From assembly GCA_039184335.1 (NCBI GenBank), contig JBCDBD010000002.1:1-64000 (forward strand): 64,000 nt of DNA, written 5' to 3'. Source of the stretch: JBCDBD01 sp039184335 (GTDB lineage: Bacteria; Bacteroidota; Bacteroidia; Flavobacteriales; Flavobacteriaceae). Shown here piece after piece: positions 45,453 through 52,864 of the stretch. Each line of letters starts with the position of its first letter. Position 1 is the first letter of the stretch. The notes beneath the pieces are model-generated. The model had not been told where the DNA came from. It searched no databases and saw only the letters and a program-made list of their open reading frames with translations. The position numbers and the translations under genes were made by a program.

Positions 45453-45838
45453 TGGAAGTGGTTCACAAAATAGGACGAAGAAAGACTGCAGTAGCCAGAG
45501 TATATGTTTCTGAAGGAAAAGGAAACATTACGGTCAATAAAAGAACCTTTGAAGATTATTTTACCACTGCCACCTTACAATACAAAGTAAAGCAACCTTT
45601 TACATTGACCGAAACCGAAGGCAATTATGATGTAAAGATAAATGTGTATGGTGGTGGCATTACTGGCCAAGCTGAAGCGGTTCGCTTAGCAATTTCCCGA
45701 GCCATGTGCGAAATAAATGAAGAGAACAGAAGCGTTCTTAAACCTGAAGGTCTGTTGACCAGAGATCCAAGAATGGTAGAACGTAAGAAATTCGGCCAGA
45801 AGAAAGCCCGTAAGAAATTCCAGTTTTCTAAACGTTAA
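45452..45838 (+). CDS. rpsI: 30S ribosomal protein S9
   Basis: S9 lies at the ribosomal P site. The 128-residue product has the family features IGRRKTAVARVYV, NVYGGGITGQAEAVRLAISR and the basic tail GQKKARKKFQFSKR, whose last residues contact tRNA. It is coupled to rplM. A 218-base gap with candidate RNA structure follows before rpsB. Confidence 0.97.
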   Translation: MEVVHKIGRRKTAVARVYVSEGKGNITVNKRTFEDYFTTATLQYKVKQPFTLTETEGNYDVKINVYGGGITGQAEAVRLAISRAMCEINEENRSVLKPEGLLTRDPRMVERKKFGQKKARKKFQFSKR

Positions 45839-45887
45839 CGTGTATTGCGGCATTTGTCCGTATCACCATATTGAGTTCATTGAAAAA

Positions 45888-45968
45888 TCCTGATAAAAAA
45901 TCAGGAGCAAATTTTAAAAACAAGAGTTGTCGTTGTTCCAAAGAGCAAAAAAAAACAACTTTTTGGAA
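45888..45968 (+). promoter_or_regulatory. Candidate structured region upstream of rpsB
   Basis: Two features are visible. A hairpin TCCTGA / TCAGGA with a seven-base A-rich loop spans 45888-45906. Then two overlapping inverted repeats occur in interleaved order: AGTTGT (45925-45930) with ACAACT (45955-45960), and TTCCAAA (45936-45942) with TTTGGAA (45962-45968). These could form a pseudoknot or two mutually exclusive stems. No consensus promoter is evident in the gap. The region ends about 90 bases before rpsB. Confidence 0.45.
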
Positions 45969-46056
45969 TTTAGTTTAGCATCTAAATGAATCAGGGCGAA
46001 CCTCAAGTGACCACCTATTCATTGCTATACCAACGGAACGTAAACTAAGTACAAAA

Positions 46057-47238
46057 ATGGCAAACAACATTGAAGTAAAAAATTTATTGGAAGCTGGTGT
46101 GCACTTCGGGCACCTGACTAGAAAGTGGAATCCGAACATGGCTCCCTACATCTACATGGAGCGTAACGGAATACACGTTATCAATCTCTACAAGACCGTA
46201 GCCAAATTGGAAGAGGCCAATGAAGCGCTAAAAAAAATAGCTGCCTCTGGCCGTAAAATCCTTTTCGTGGCCACAAAGAAACAAGCCAAGGATATTGTTG
46301 CCGACAAAGTATCGAAAGTAAACATGCCCTTCATTACCGAAAGATGGCCAGGTGGTATGTTGACCAATTTTGTCACCATCAGAAAAGCAGTCAAAAAAAT
46401 GACAGCAATCGACCGTATGAAAAAAGACGGAACGTTCAATACCCTTTCAAAAAAGGAACGTTTACAAGTTGATCGATTACGTGCAAAATTGGAAAAAAAC
46501 TTAGGGTCGATAGCTGATATGACCCGATTGCCAGGTGCCATTTTTATCGTAGACACTATGCGTGAGCATATTGCGGTCAAAGAGGCCCAAAAACTGAATA
46601 TTCCCATTTTTGCCATGGTCGATACCAATTCAGATCCTAGACCTATCGACTTTGTGATACCCTCAAACGATGATGCTGGTAAATCCATTGAAGCGATCAT
46701 GACCGAAGTTACCAATGCCGTTGCTGAAGGCTTGGCAGAGCGTAAGTCAGAAAGACAAGCCACCAAAGAAGAAAAAGAGGAATCTCAGGCAGCTGTTGCT
46801 GAAGTAAAAACAGAAAAGGTTGATGAGGAAAAAACCACTACTGTAGTTGAAACCGCCGAAGAAACCATTGCATCACCTTCTGGGAAAGAAGTAAAAGAAG
46901 AAACTGTACAACAACCGGTAGCTGAAGAAACAAAAGAAGCACCTGTTGTTGCTGAAAAAGCAGTTGAAACTGAGGCAAAGACCACGGCCGATGACCTTAC
47001 CAAAATTGAAGGCATTGGACCAAAAGCCGCAGAAGCCCTAATCAATGCGGGAATAGCATCTTACGCCGATGTAGCCAAAGCCGATTCAGAACATATCAAG
47101 ACCGTTTTGGCCGAAGCAAACTCAAGAATGGCACATCTAGACCCTACTTCATGGCCAAAACAGGCGCAAATGGCCGCAGATGAAAAATGGGATGAGCTTG
47201 CAGCATGGCAAGATAGCGTTAAAGGTGGTGTTGAGTAA
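46057..47238 (+). CDS. rpsB: 30S ribosomal protein S2 with C-terminal HhH extension
   Basis: The first 230 or so residues are a normal S2 (LEAGVHFGHLTRKWNPNM, FITERWPGGMLTNFVTIRK, AIFIVDTMREHIAVKEAQ, IPSNDDAGKSIEAIM). The protein then runs on to 393 residues instead of the usual 230-260: an acidic Glu/Lys/Val/Thr-rich linker (about 235-311) and a helix-hairpin-helix-like domain from residue 312 (DDLTKIEGIGPKAAEALINA) to the end, with WPKQAQMAADEKWDELAAW. Similar tails are, to my memory, found on some Bacteroidota L21 proteins. It is followed by tsf, the usual partner. Confidence 0.96.
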   Translation: MANNIEVKNLLEAGVHFGHLTRKWNPNMAPYIYMERNGIHVINLYKTVAKLEEANEALKKIAASGRKILFVATKKQAKDIVADKVSKVNMPFITERWPGGMLTNFVTIRKAVKKMTAIDRMKKDGTFNTLSKKERLQVDRLRAKLEKNLGSIADMTRLPGAIFIVDTMREHIAVKEAQKLNIPIFAMVDTNSDPRPIDFVIPSNDDAGKSIEAIMTEVTNAVAEGLAERKSERQATKEEKEESQAAVAEVKTEKVDEEKTTTVVETAEETIASPSGKEVKEETVQQPVAEETKEAPVVAEKAVETEAKTTADDLTKIEGIGPKAAEALINAGIASYADVAKADSEHIKTVLAEANSRMAHLDPTSWPKQAQMAADEKWDELAAWQDSVKGGVE

Positions 47239-47316
47239 CTGCACTTCATTTAACGTTGACCTAAAACAAAACACAGGCATAGTGTTTTACTTTACATAAA
47301 TTTAAATACTAAGGAA

Positions 47317-48141
47317 ATGGCAAAGATTACCGCCGCAGAAGTAAACAAATTAAGAAAAACCACCGGAGCCGGAATGATGGACTGTAAAAATGCTTTGGTT
47401 GAAGCTGATGGTGATTTTGAAAAAGCAATTGAGATCCTACGAAAAAAAGGGCAAAAAGTAGCTGCAAAAAGAGCAGATAGAGAATCAGCTGAAGGTGCAG
47501 CCATTGCTAAAGTGAATGCCGAAAACAATTCTGGGATCATCATTTCATTGAATTGCGAAACCGATTTTGTCGCCAAAAACGAATCTTTTGTATCATTGGC
47601 CAATGAATTGGCCAATTTAGCCCTGGACTTTGATTCTAAAGATGACTTCTTAGCTGCACAATACAATGGAATGACCGTTGGGGAAAAGTTGACCGAGCAA
47701 ACCGGAGTCATCGGAGAGAAAATAGAAATTGGAAGTTTTGAAAAATTGACTGCTCCATTTGTAGGCTCGTACATACATGCAGGCAATAAGATTGCAACCC
47801 TTGTTGGGCTTTCAGCCACTGTAAACGGCGTTGCCGAAGCGGCAAAGGATGTCGCTATGCAAGCCGCTGCCATGAACCCCGTCGCATTGAATGAAGAAGG
47901 GGTTGACCAAGCTGTTATCGATAAGGAAATTGAGATTGCCAAAGATCAATTACGGCAAGAAGGTAAGCCTGAGGCCATGTTGGAAAATATTGCAAAAGGA
48001 AAATTGAAGCGTTTCTTTAAAGACAATACCTTGATCAACCAGGCGTTTATCAAAGACAATAAACAGAGTGTTGCCCAATATGTAAAATCAGTTGATTCCA
48101 GTTTGGAGGTTACCGGATTTTCAAGGGTAGCTTTAGGCTAG
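47317..48141 (+). CDS. tsf: Elongation factor Ts
   Basis: EF-Ts recycles EF-Tu by exchanging GDP for GTP. The 274-residue product has the N-terminal UBA-like domain with VNKLRKTTGAGMMDCKNAL and the EF-Tu-contacting NCETDFVAKN motif, followed by the core and dimerisation regions (AMNPVAL). It follows rpsB by 78 bases and ends just before a strong terminator. Confidence 0.97.
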   Translation: MAKITAAEVNKLRKTTGAGMMDCKNALVEADGDFEKAIEILRKKGQKVAAKRADRESAEGAAIAKVNAENNSGIIISLNCETDFVAKNESFVSLANELANLALDFDSKDDFLAAQYNGMTVGEKLTEQTGVIGEKIEIGSFEKLTAPFVGSYIHAGNKIATLVGLSATVNGVAEAAKDVAMQAAAMNPVALNEEGVDQAVIDKEIEIAKDQLRQEGKPEAMLENIAKGKLKRFFKDNTLINQAFIKDNKQSVAQYVKSVDSSLEVTGFSRVALG

Positions 48142-48163
48142 GCCTTACTACTACCTTAAATAC

Positions 48164-48193
48164 AAAAAGCCCCGGCTCGAGCCGGGGCTTTTT
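48164..48193. terminator. Bidirectional terminator between tsf and the DUF4097 operon
   Basis: A perfect 30-base palindrome, core GCCCCGGCTCGAGCCGGGGC, flanked by A-run and T-run on the two sides. It lies 22 bases past tsf and 21 bases before the stop-end of the minus-strand DUF4097 gene, so it can serve both convergent units. Confidence 0.93.
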
Positions 48194-48214
48194 GTATACA
48201 TAATTTTGTAAGAC

Positions 48215-49042
48215 CTATTTCGATTTGATCATGATATCCCCATTGAAGGTTTTGAAAAGCATTTCAGGTCCCCCACCATTAATAGTGCCCTTTACCCATT
48301 GTTCAACTTTTACCTTATATTTTCCCGAAGATTGATTTCTATCCACAACGGGCTTGTTTTCAACAATGGCCATATCAAAATCGGTATACACATCACCCAT
48401 ATCTGATTTTGCCTTGATAGCTGCTTTTAAGGATTTTGGAAAAACAACCTCAACATCACCATTAAAACTACTGAATGCCATCTCTTTTCCAACCGTAATG
48501 GTATTGAAATCCACTTTCAACACCCCATTGGTCGTATTGGCGATTACCGATCCGCTGACGTTCTCTAAGGTAATATGGCCATTGACGTTACTTATTTCCA
48601 TGGCCCCATTTACGCCTTCAACGTGAATATCGCCGTTATTGATTGTTTTTAGCTTTAGTGCAAAGTTTGAAGGTACTTTGATGAACAGATCGGTCTTCTT
48701 GTTCCAGAGCTCATTATTGATCCTAACCGTATTGCCCTCTTCTTCAGCACCAATGTTCACACTCGCATTTGAAATCCTTTTCATTCCTTTTTTATCACTT
48801 TTACTGCCACAACCTTTACAGCCTTCGTTGCTATCTTCTGTAATCATCGCCTTAACAATGACTTCTTTGCCACTATAGGCAATTACATCGATAGAACCTG
48901 AAATTTGACCAACCACCAACTTTCCTGGATTGTCTGGATCGCTGAGCGGAACCGTAAACAAATCAATACTTTGCTCTTGGGCAGATAACATACTTGCACA
49001 TACCATTGCCCATATCACTATTAGAACTTTTACATTTTTCAT
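48215..49042 (-). CDS. DUF4097 family exported protein (second copy)
   Basis: A 275-residue exported protein of the DUF4097 beta-helix family. The start is the ATG of MKNVKVLIVIWAM, which opens a signal peptide ending near LSAQE; an upstream in-frame start would add 55 residues running into the neighbouring gene. Its body has parallel short strands alternating Asn/Asp/Gly and Val (GDIHVEGVNGAMEISNVNGH; FSSFNGDVEVVF; FKTFNGDIMIKS). It includes a Cys cluster, GCKGCGS, absent from the upstream copy. It follows the first copy by four bases and ends the sigma-factor operon. Confidence 0.85.
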   Translation of the reverse strand: MKNVKVLIVIWAMVCASMLSAQEQSIDLFTVPLSDPDNPGKLVVGQISGSIDVIAYSGKEVIVKAMITEDSNEGCKGCGSKSDKKGMKRISNASVNIGAEEEGNTVRINNELWNKKTDLFIKVPSNFALKLKTINNGDIHVEGVNGAMEISNVNGHITLENVSGSVIANTTNGVLKVDFNTITVGKEMAFSSFNGDVEVVFPKSLKAAIKAKSDMGDVYTDFDMAIVENKPVVDRNQSSGKYKVKVEQWVKGTINGGGPEMLFKTFNGDIMIKSK

Positions 49043-49046
49043 GACG

Positions 49047-49913
49047 CTATATTTTTTTGAGGTATACATTACCATTAAGGGTCTCGAAATCAAGGTCAAT
49101 TCCTCCCTTCCCAATTTGAACAATTGGCGTCGCTTCATACTTATACCTGCCGTTGTCCTTTTTACCCTCATTTCTGCTGGTTCTGGTGTATTGTTTTGTG
49201 ACATCAAAATCTGTGAACAGCTCTCCGTTCATACTCTTGAATGAAATGTCAGCTGAAAGCGCATTTTGATAGATGATATTGATATCTCCATTCAGTGAAT
49301 AGTATGTTGAAGCTTTGGTCGGATTATCGGTGTAGGTAATGTCGACTTCACCATTGATACAGTGCACATTGGTCTGACCTGCCACATTGTTCAAAGCTAT
49401 ACCACCGTTTACATTGTTCACTTTAATATAATTTCCCTGTGTATTTGCAATTCTGATATCGCCATCATTGACCGTACCAATGTTCAATCTGATGTTCTTG
49501 GGCACCTTCAATTTGAAACTCAACCAATGTCTGTATGAGGGTTCTTTAGAATTATCGCACCAATTGAACCGCAGACCATTTTCATTGTATTCAAAATAAG
49601 GGGCACTTGGGTGGATGATCAATCGCCCACCACGCTCCAATATGGCAATATCCAGTTCTGTTTTGCCCAACTCCAAACCTTTTTCAGTATCAGCGGTAAT
49701 TTTCTTTTTCACTTCTAACTGTATTGCCTGTCCTGAATATCCTTCTATGGTTATCGGTCCAAAAATGTTTTGGACCACCAACGCATTTGATGTGCTATTG
49801 CTTTGAAAGGAAAGCTCTTTTTGAATAACTGCCTCAAAAATATTTTTCTGTGCTTCTGACTTGTATGGCACCAGTAATAGTGTGAGCACCATGATTAAAG
49901 CTATTTTTTTCAT
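49047..49913 (-). CDS. DUF4097 family exported protein (first copy)
   Basis: This 288-residue exported protein has a signal peptide (MKKIALIMVLTLLLVPYKSE...) and a DUF4097 body built of repeating strands: IFGPITIEGYSGQAIQLEV, GDIRIANTQGNYIKVNNVNG, and the end FETLNGNVYLKK. It is related to, but clearly diverged from, its downstream neighbour, so the pair is an old duplication. It lies 60 bases after the HEAT-repeat anti-sigma candidate and four bases before the second copy. A role in sensing or covering the envelope is inferred from the linked sigma factor. Confidence 0.85.
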   Translation of the reverse strand: MKKIALIMVLTLLLVPYKSEAQKNIFEAVIQKELSFQSNSTSNALVVQNIFGPITIEGYSGQAIQLEVKKKITADTEKGLELGKTELDIAILERGGRLIIHPSAPYFEYNENGLRFNWCDNSKEPSYRHWLSFKLKVPKNIRLNIGTVNDGDIRIANTQGNYIKVNNVNGGIALNNVAGQTNVHCINGEVDITYTDNPTKASTYYSLNGDINIIYQNALSADISFKSMNGELFTDFDVTKQYTRTSRNEGKKDNGRYKYEATPIVQIGKGGIDLDFETLNGNVYLKKI

Positions 49914-49973
49914 TGTTAAAATTTGACTGTTCGTAATTTGATTTTTGTCATTTTGACTGATGGTATGGATAAC

Positions 49974-50768
49974 CTATAATATAGATGCGATGGTATTTTC
50001 TATTCGTTTCTGCACTGTAGTATCCAATTGTTTTTCCCGTAATAACCTTTTGAAGGGCTCCACAGATCTTTTTTCTTGTAGAGCCAGCATCAAGTTGGCC
50101 AGGGTCACTTGAACTATAGGCGATTCTTGGTAGGGTATCGACTGTATCAAGCCTTGCCTTACCAAGGGATTTTCAACGTAATTGGTCAACGATTCTATTG
50201 CAGCTAGCCGTACATTGACGTTGGGGTCTGCATTTAGAGTTTGAAGCAATGCCTCTACAATACGTTTATTGGCATCTACAAACTTATTCGCTTCACTGAC
50301 CCCCTCCAATCTTTGATTGGCAGAAGGCTGATCCAGTAAGGTGAGCACCAACTTTTGACGTACTTCTTTAGTTGCTGAATCGGTCTCAACAACCTGGACG
50401 GATGTCACTTCTCCCTTAAAAAAATAGCCCAATCCAAGACCTGCACCCAACAATATGAGCGCATATGCCAATCGTGGGATAAACATTCCCTTGATATTTT
50501 CCCATAACATACCAGGCCAGCGGCTTCGTTCTTCACGCTTTGCAATTTCTTTTGACAACATGTCAAAAAACTTTACATCCATGTTTTTTGAGGGTTCGGG
50601 TATGTTTTCCATGTCCAATTCTTCCCAGGCCATTCTTAAATCTTCAAACAGTGCCTTGGTCCTCGAATCTGAATACAGCCACTTTTCAAATTCTTTTACC
50701 TTTTCTTCTGATAGTTCTCCTTTCAGGTATGCCATGGCCCATAGTTCAAAATCTTTGTTGTTCATCAT
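49974..50768 (-). CDS. HEAT-repeat membrane protein, candidate anti-sigma factor
   Basis: The 264-residue product begins with a cytoplasmic helical region (MMNNKDFELWAMAYLKGELS, then WLYSDSRTKALFEDLRMAW) of the kind seen at the N-terminus of Bacteroidota anti-sigma factors. One membrane helix follows (about residues 100-122, LAYALILLGAGLGLGYFF). The periplasmic part has HEAT-like repeats (DPNVNVRLAAIESLTNY; SPIVQVTLANLMLALQEK). There is no zinc-binding His/Cys motif. It starts two bases after the sigma-factor stop, with two adjacent ATGs, so it is translationally coupled. By context it should hold the sigma factor until an envelope signal arrives. Confidence 0.82.
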   Translation of the reverse strand: MMNNKDFELWAMAYLKGELSEEKVKEFEKWLYSDSRTKALFEDLRMAWEELDMENIPEPSKNMDVKFFDMLSKEIAKREERSRWPGMLWENIKGMFIPRLAYALILLGAGLGLGYFFKGEVTSVQVVETDSATKEVRQKLVLTLLDQPSANQRLEGVSEANKFVDANKRIVEALLQTLNADPNVNVRLAAIESLTNYVENPLVRQGLIQSIPYQESPIVQVTLANLMLALQEKRSVEPFKRLLREKQLDTTVQKRIENTIASIL

Positions 50769-50769
50769 C

Positions 50770-51324
50770 CTATTTTTTTTCAAACTGTAAAAAAATACTT
50801 CTCAAATCTTGTAATGCGCGATGTGCCTTCACCTTTGCTGAACTTTCAGTACAATTGAGCACAGCGGCCACTTCCTTATATTTCAACCCATTAAGCTTGC
50901 TCAACACCAACACCTCCCTTTTATCATTGGACAATTGCCCCAATGCTTTTTTCAGCTTCATTTTATCTTCAGCTTTAGATATGGCATCTTCAGCGGTAAC
51001 ATCTTCTGCCAATTTGTAGTCCATACCTGAAAGTTCACCAACGATGCCCTTTTGTCGTACTTTCTTATAATGGTCGTAGTGTACATTACGTGCCATGGTA
51101 AACATCCAAGCTGTAAAAGAACCCTGTCCAGTAAATGTGTGTTTATACTTCAACATTCTGATAAAAACATTCTGTACCAAATCTTCGCTTACAGATGGGG
51201 TATTGCCCAAGTTGTAAAAAAACCCGAACATTTTCTTTTTATATCTTTCATAAAGCAGCCCAAGTTTATCGATATCGCCAGATTTCACTTTGAGCATCAA
51301 GGCATTGTCGGTCAGTGTGTGCAA
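50770..51324 (-). CDS. ECF-type RNA polymerase sigma factor
   Basis: A sigma-70 family factor of the extracytoplasmic-function type, with regions 2 (YERYKKKMFGFFYNLGNTPS, DLVQNVFIRMLKYKHTF, FTAWMFTMARNVHYDHYKK) and 4 (LSNDKREVLVLSKLNGLKYK, EVAAVLNCTESSAKVKAHRA). The 184-residue frame begins with TTG and is preceded within seven codons by an in-frame stop; an ATG nine codons later is the alternative. It heads the operon sigma-HEAT-DUF4097-DUF4097. Confidence 0.93.
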   Translation of the reverse strand: MHTLTDNALMLKVKSGDIDKLGLLYERYKKKMFGFFYNLGNTPSVSEDLVQNVFIRMLKYKHTFTGQGSFTAWMFTMARNVHYDHYKKVRQKGIVGELSGMDYKLAEDVTAEDAISKAEDKMKLKKALGQLSNDKREVLVLSKLNGLKYKEVAAVLNCTESSAKVKAHRALQDLRSIFLQFEKK

Positions 51325-51442
51325 TTCAGGTCGTTTTGTTCAAAAGGATAAACCCCCGATTTTCAAAAAGGTTACAAAATGTACATTTTTTTTTTGCTTG
51401 AAAATGTATTACCCAAAATGAAGTGGCCAAAAATCCCGTTAA

Positions 51443-51460
51443 TATTTTTGATTATTTTTG
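51443..51460 (+). promoter_or_regulatory. Tandem -7-like elements before pyrH
   Basis: TATTTTTG occurs twice, at 51443-51450 and 51453-51460, both fitting TAnnTTTG. No TTG lies at a good -33 distance. If used, the transcript would begin close to 51467 and rule out the longer in-frame pyrH start at 51423. Confidence 0.4.
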
Positions 51461-51476
51461 TTCGGACTTCAAAAAA

Positions 51477-52190
51477 ATGCCAATGCGATACAACAGAATT
51501 CTATTGAAATTGAGTGGAGAGGCCTTGATGGGCGAACAACAATATGGAATTGACGGCAAACGATTGGCCGAGTATGCCGATGAAATCAAGGGCGTGATCG
51601 ATAAAGGCATCGAAGTTGCCATTGTCATTGGAGGCGGTAACATTTTTCGTGGACTTGCAGGTGCTAGCCAAGGCATGGATCGTGTACAAGGTGATCATAT
51701 GGGTATGCTGGCCACCGTAATCAATGGGCTGGCACTGCAAAGTGCATTGGAATTAAAAGGTGTGGAAACAAGACTGCAATCTGCCATAAAGATCAATGAA
51801 GTTGCAGAGCCTTTCATTCGGCGAAGGGCTATGCGCCATTTAGAAAAAGGCAGGGTAGTGATTTTTGGAGGCGGTACTGGAAACCCTTACTTCACTACAG
51901 ACTCCGCTGCGGTACTCCGGGCCATTGAGATCAAGGCAGATGTCATTCTCAAGGGTACCCGTGTTGATGGTATTTACACCTCAGATCCCGAAAAAGACAA
52001 AACAGCCACAAAATTTGATACCATTTCCTTTAACGATGTCCTTTCCAAAGGACTAAAAGTGATGGATACCACGGCATTCACATTAAGTCAGGAAAATGAA
52101 CTGCCCATCGTTGTTTTTGATATGAATACCCAGGGTAATTTGATGAAAATCGTATCGGGCGAAAATATTGGAACGGTAGTAAATGTCTAA
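51477..52190 (+). CDS. pyrH: UMP kinase
   Basis: UMP kinase phosphorylates UMP to UDP in pyrimidine nucleotide synthesis. Typical motifs are present: RILLKLSGEALMG, VIGGGNIFRG, GTGNPYFTTDSAA and VDGIYTSDPEKD. The start at 51477 gives 237 residues, the usual family size; an ATG at 51483 is equally good. The upstream frame to 51423 would add 18 residues with no family counterpart and crosses the -7 elements. It is followed by frr 41 bases later, a conserved pairing. Confidence 0.96.
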   Translation: MPMRYNRILLKLSGEALMGEQQYGIDGKRLAEYADEIKGVIDKGIEVAIVIGGGNIFRGLAGASQGMDRVQGDHMGMLATVINGLALQSALELKGVETRLQSAIKINEVAEPFIRRRAMRHLEKGRVVIFGGGTGNPYFTTDSAAVLRAIEIKADVILKGTRVDGIYTSDPEKDKTATKFDTISFNDVLSKGLKVMDTTAFTLSQENELPIVVFDMNTQGNLMKIVSGENIGTVVNV

Positions 52191-52231
52191 TCTGGTATAT
52201 CATTTGATTCCTTACGCATAAATTTAGAATT

Positions 52232-52786
52232 ATGAATGAAGAAATAACATTTATACTTGATGCCTCTAAAGAAAGTATGGACGGAGCGATGTCGCACCTA
52301 GAAAAAGCTTTTATAAAGATACGTGCCGGCAAGGCGAGCCCAGTCATGTTATCAACGGTAAAAGTAGACTATTATGGATCACCGACCCCACTCTCGCAGG
52401 TATCAAACATCAATACCCCCGATGCCCGAACCATTTCGGTACAACCTTGGGAAAAAAGCCTTCTTACTGAAATCGAAACGGCTATCATGAATGCCAATTT
52501 AGGCTTTAATCCCATGAACAATGGTGAAATGGTCATCATCAATGTACCCCCATTAACAGAAGAACGTAGAAAACAATTGGTCAAGCAAGCTAAAGCAGAG
52601 GCCGAAGATGCTAAGGTGAGCATCAGAAATGCTAGACAAGATGCCAATAAAGAGCTCAAAAAACTGGAAATCTCTGAAGATCTTCAAAGCAATGCCGAAG
52701 TTGATGTGCAGGAACTTACCAACACCTATATCAAAAAGGTAGATGGGGTTTTGGAAAAAAAGGAGGCAGAGATCATGAAGGTATGA
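52232..52786 (+). CDS. frr: Ribosome recycling factor
   Basis: RRF splits post-termination ribosomes together with EF-G. The 184-residue product has the standard length and core: HLEKAFIKIRAGKASPVMLS, VDYYGSPTPLSQVSNINTPD, IQ/IE helix EIETAIMNANLGFNP and PLTEERRKQLVKQAKAEAED. It lies 41 bases after pyrH, with which it is probably co-transcribed. Confidence 0.97.
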   Translation: MNEEITFILDASKESMDGAMSHLEKAFIKIRAGKASPVMLSTVKVDYYGSPTPLSQVSNINTPDARTISVQPWEKSLLTEIETAIMNANLGFNPMNNGEMVIINVPPLTEERRKQLVKQAKAEAEDAKVSIRNARQDANKELKKLEISEDLQSNAEVDVQELTNTYIKKVDGVLEKKEAEIMKV

Positions 52787-52839
52787 TTACAATGTTCAAT
52801 GCTGAATCGTATTGTTTAGGAACACTACCAATCATTTTC

Positions 52840-52847
52840 TACCTTTG
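52840..52847 (+). promoter_or_regulatory. Candidate -7 element of the MMPL transporter gene
   Basis: TACCTTTG is an exact match to TAnnTTTG and lies 17 bases before the ATG at 52865. The nearest TTG is 25 bases upstream, slightly outside the normal spacing. Confidence 0.45.
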
Positions 52848-52864
52848 CCACCAATAAATTTGGA

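Noticed and set aside
47292..47942. A 216-residue minus-strand open frame across tsf, and a similar one across rpsB (46188-46766)
   Set aside because: Both are antisense to strongly conserved translation genes and show Ser/Ala-rich nonsense composition with no protein features.
48215..49207. A 330-residue start for the second DUF4097 gene
   Set aside because: The extra 55 residues lie within the upstream gene; a signal peptide begins at the ATG at 49042, so the shorter form is used.
51423..51476. An upstream start for pyrH
   Set aside because: It adds residues absent from UMP kinases and crosses the -7-like elements.
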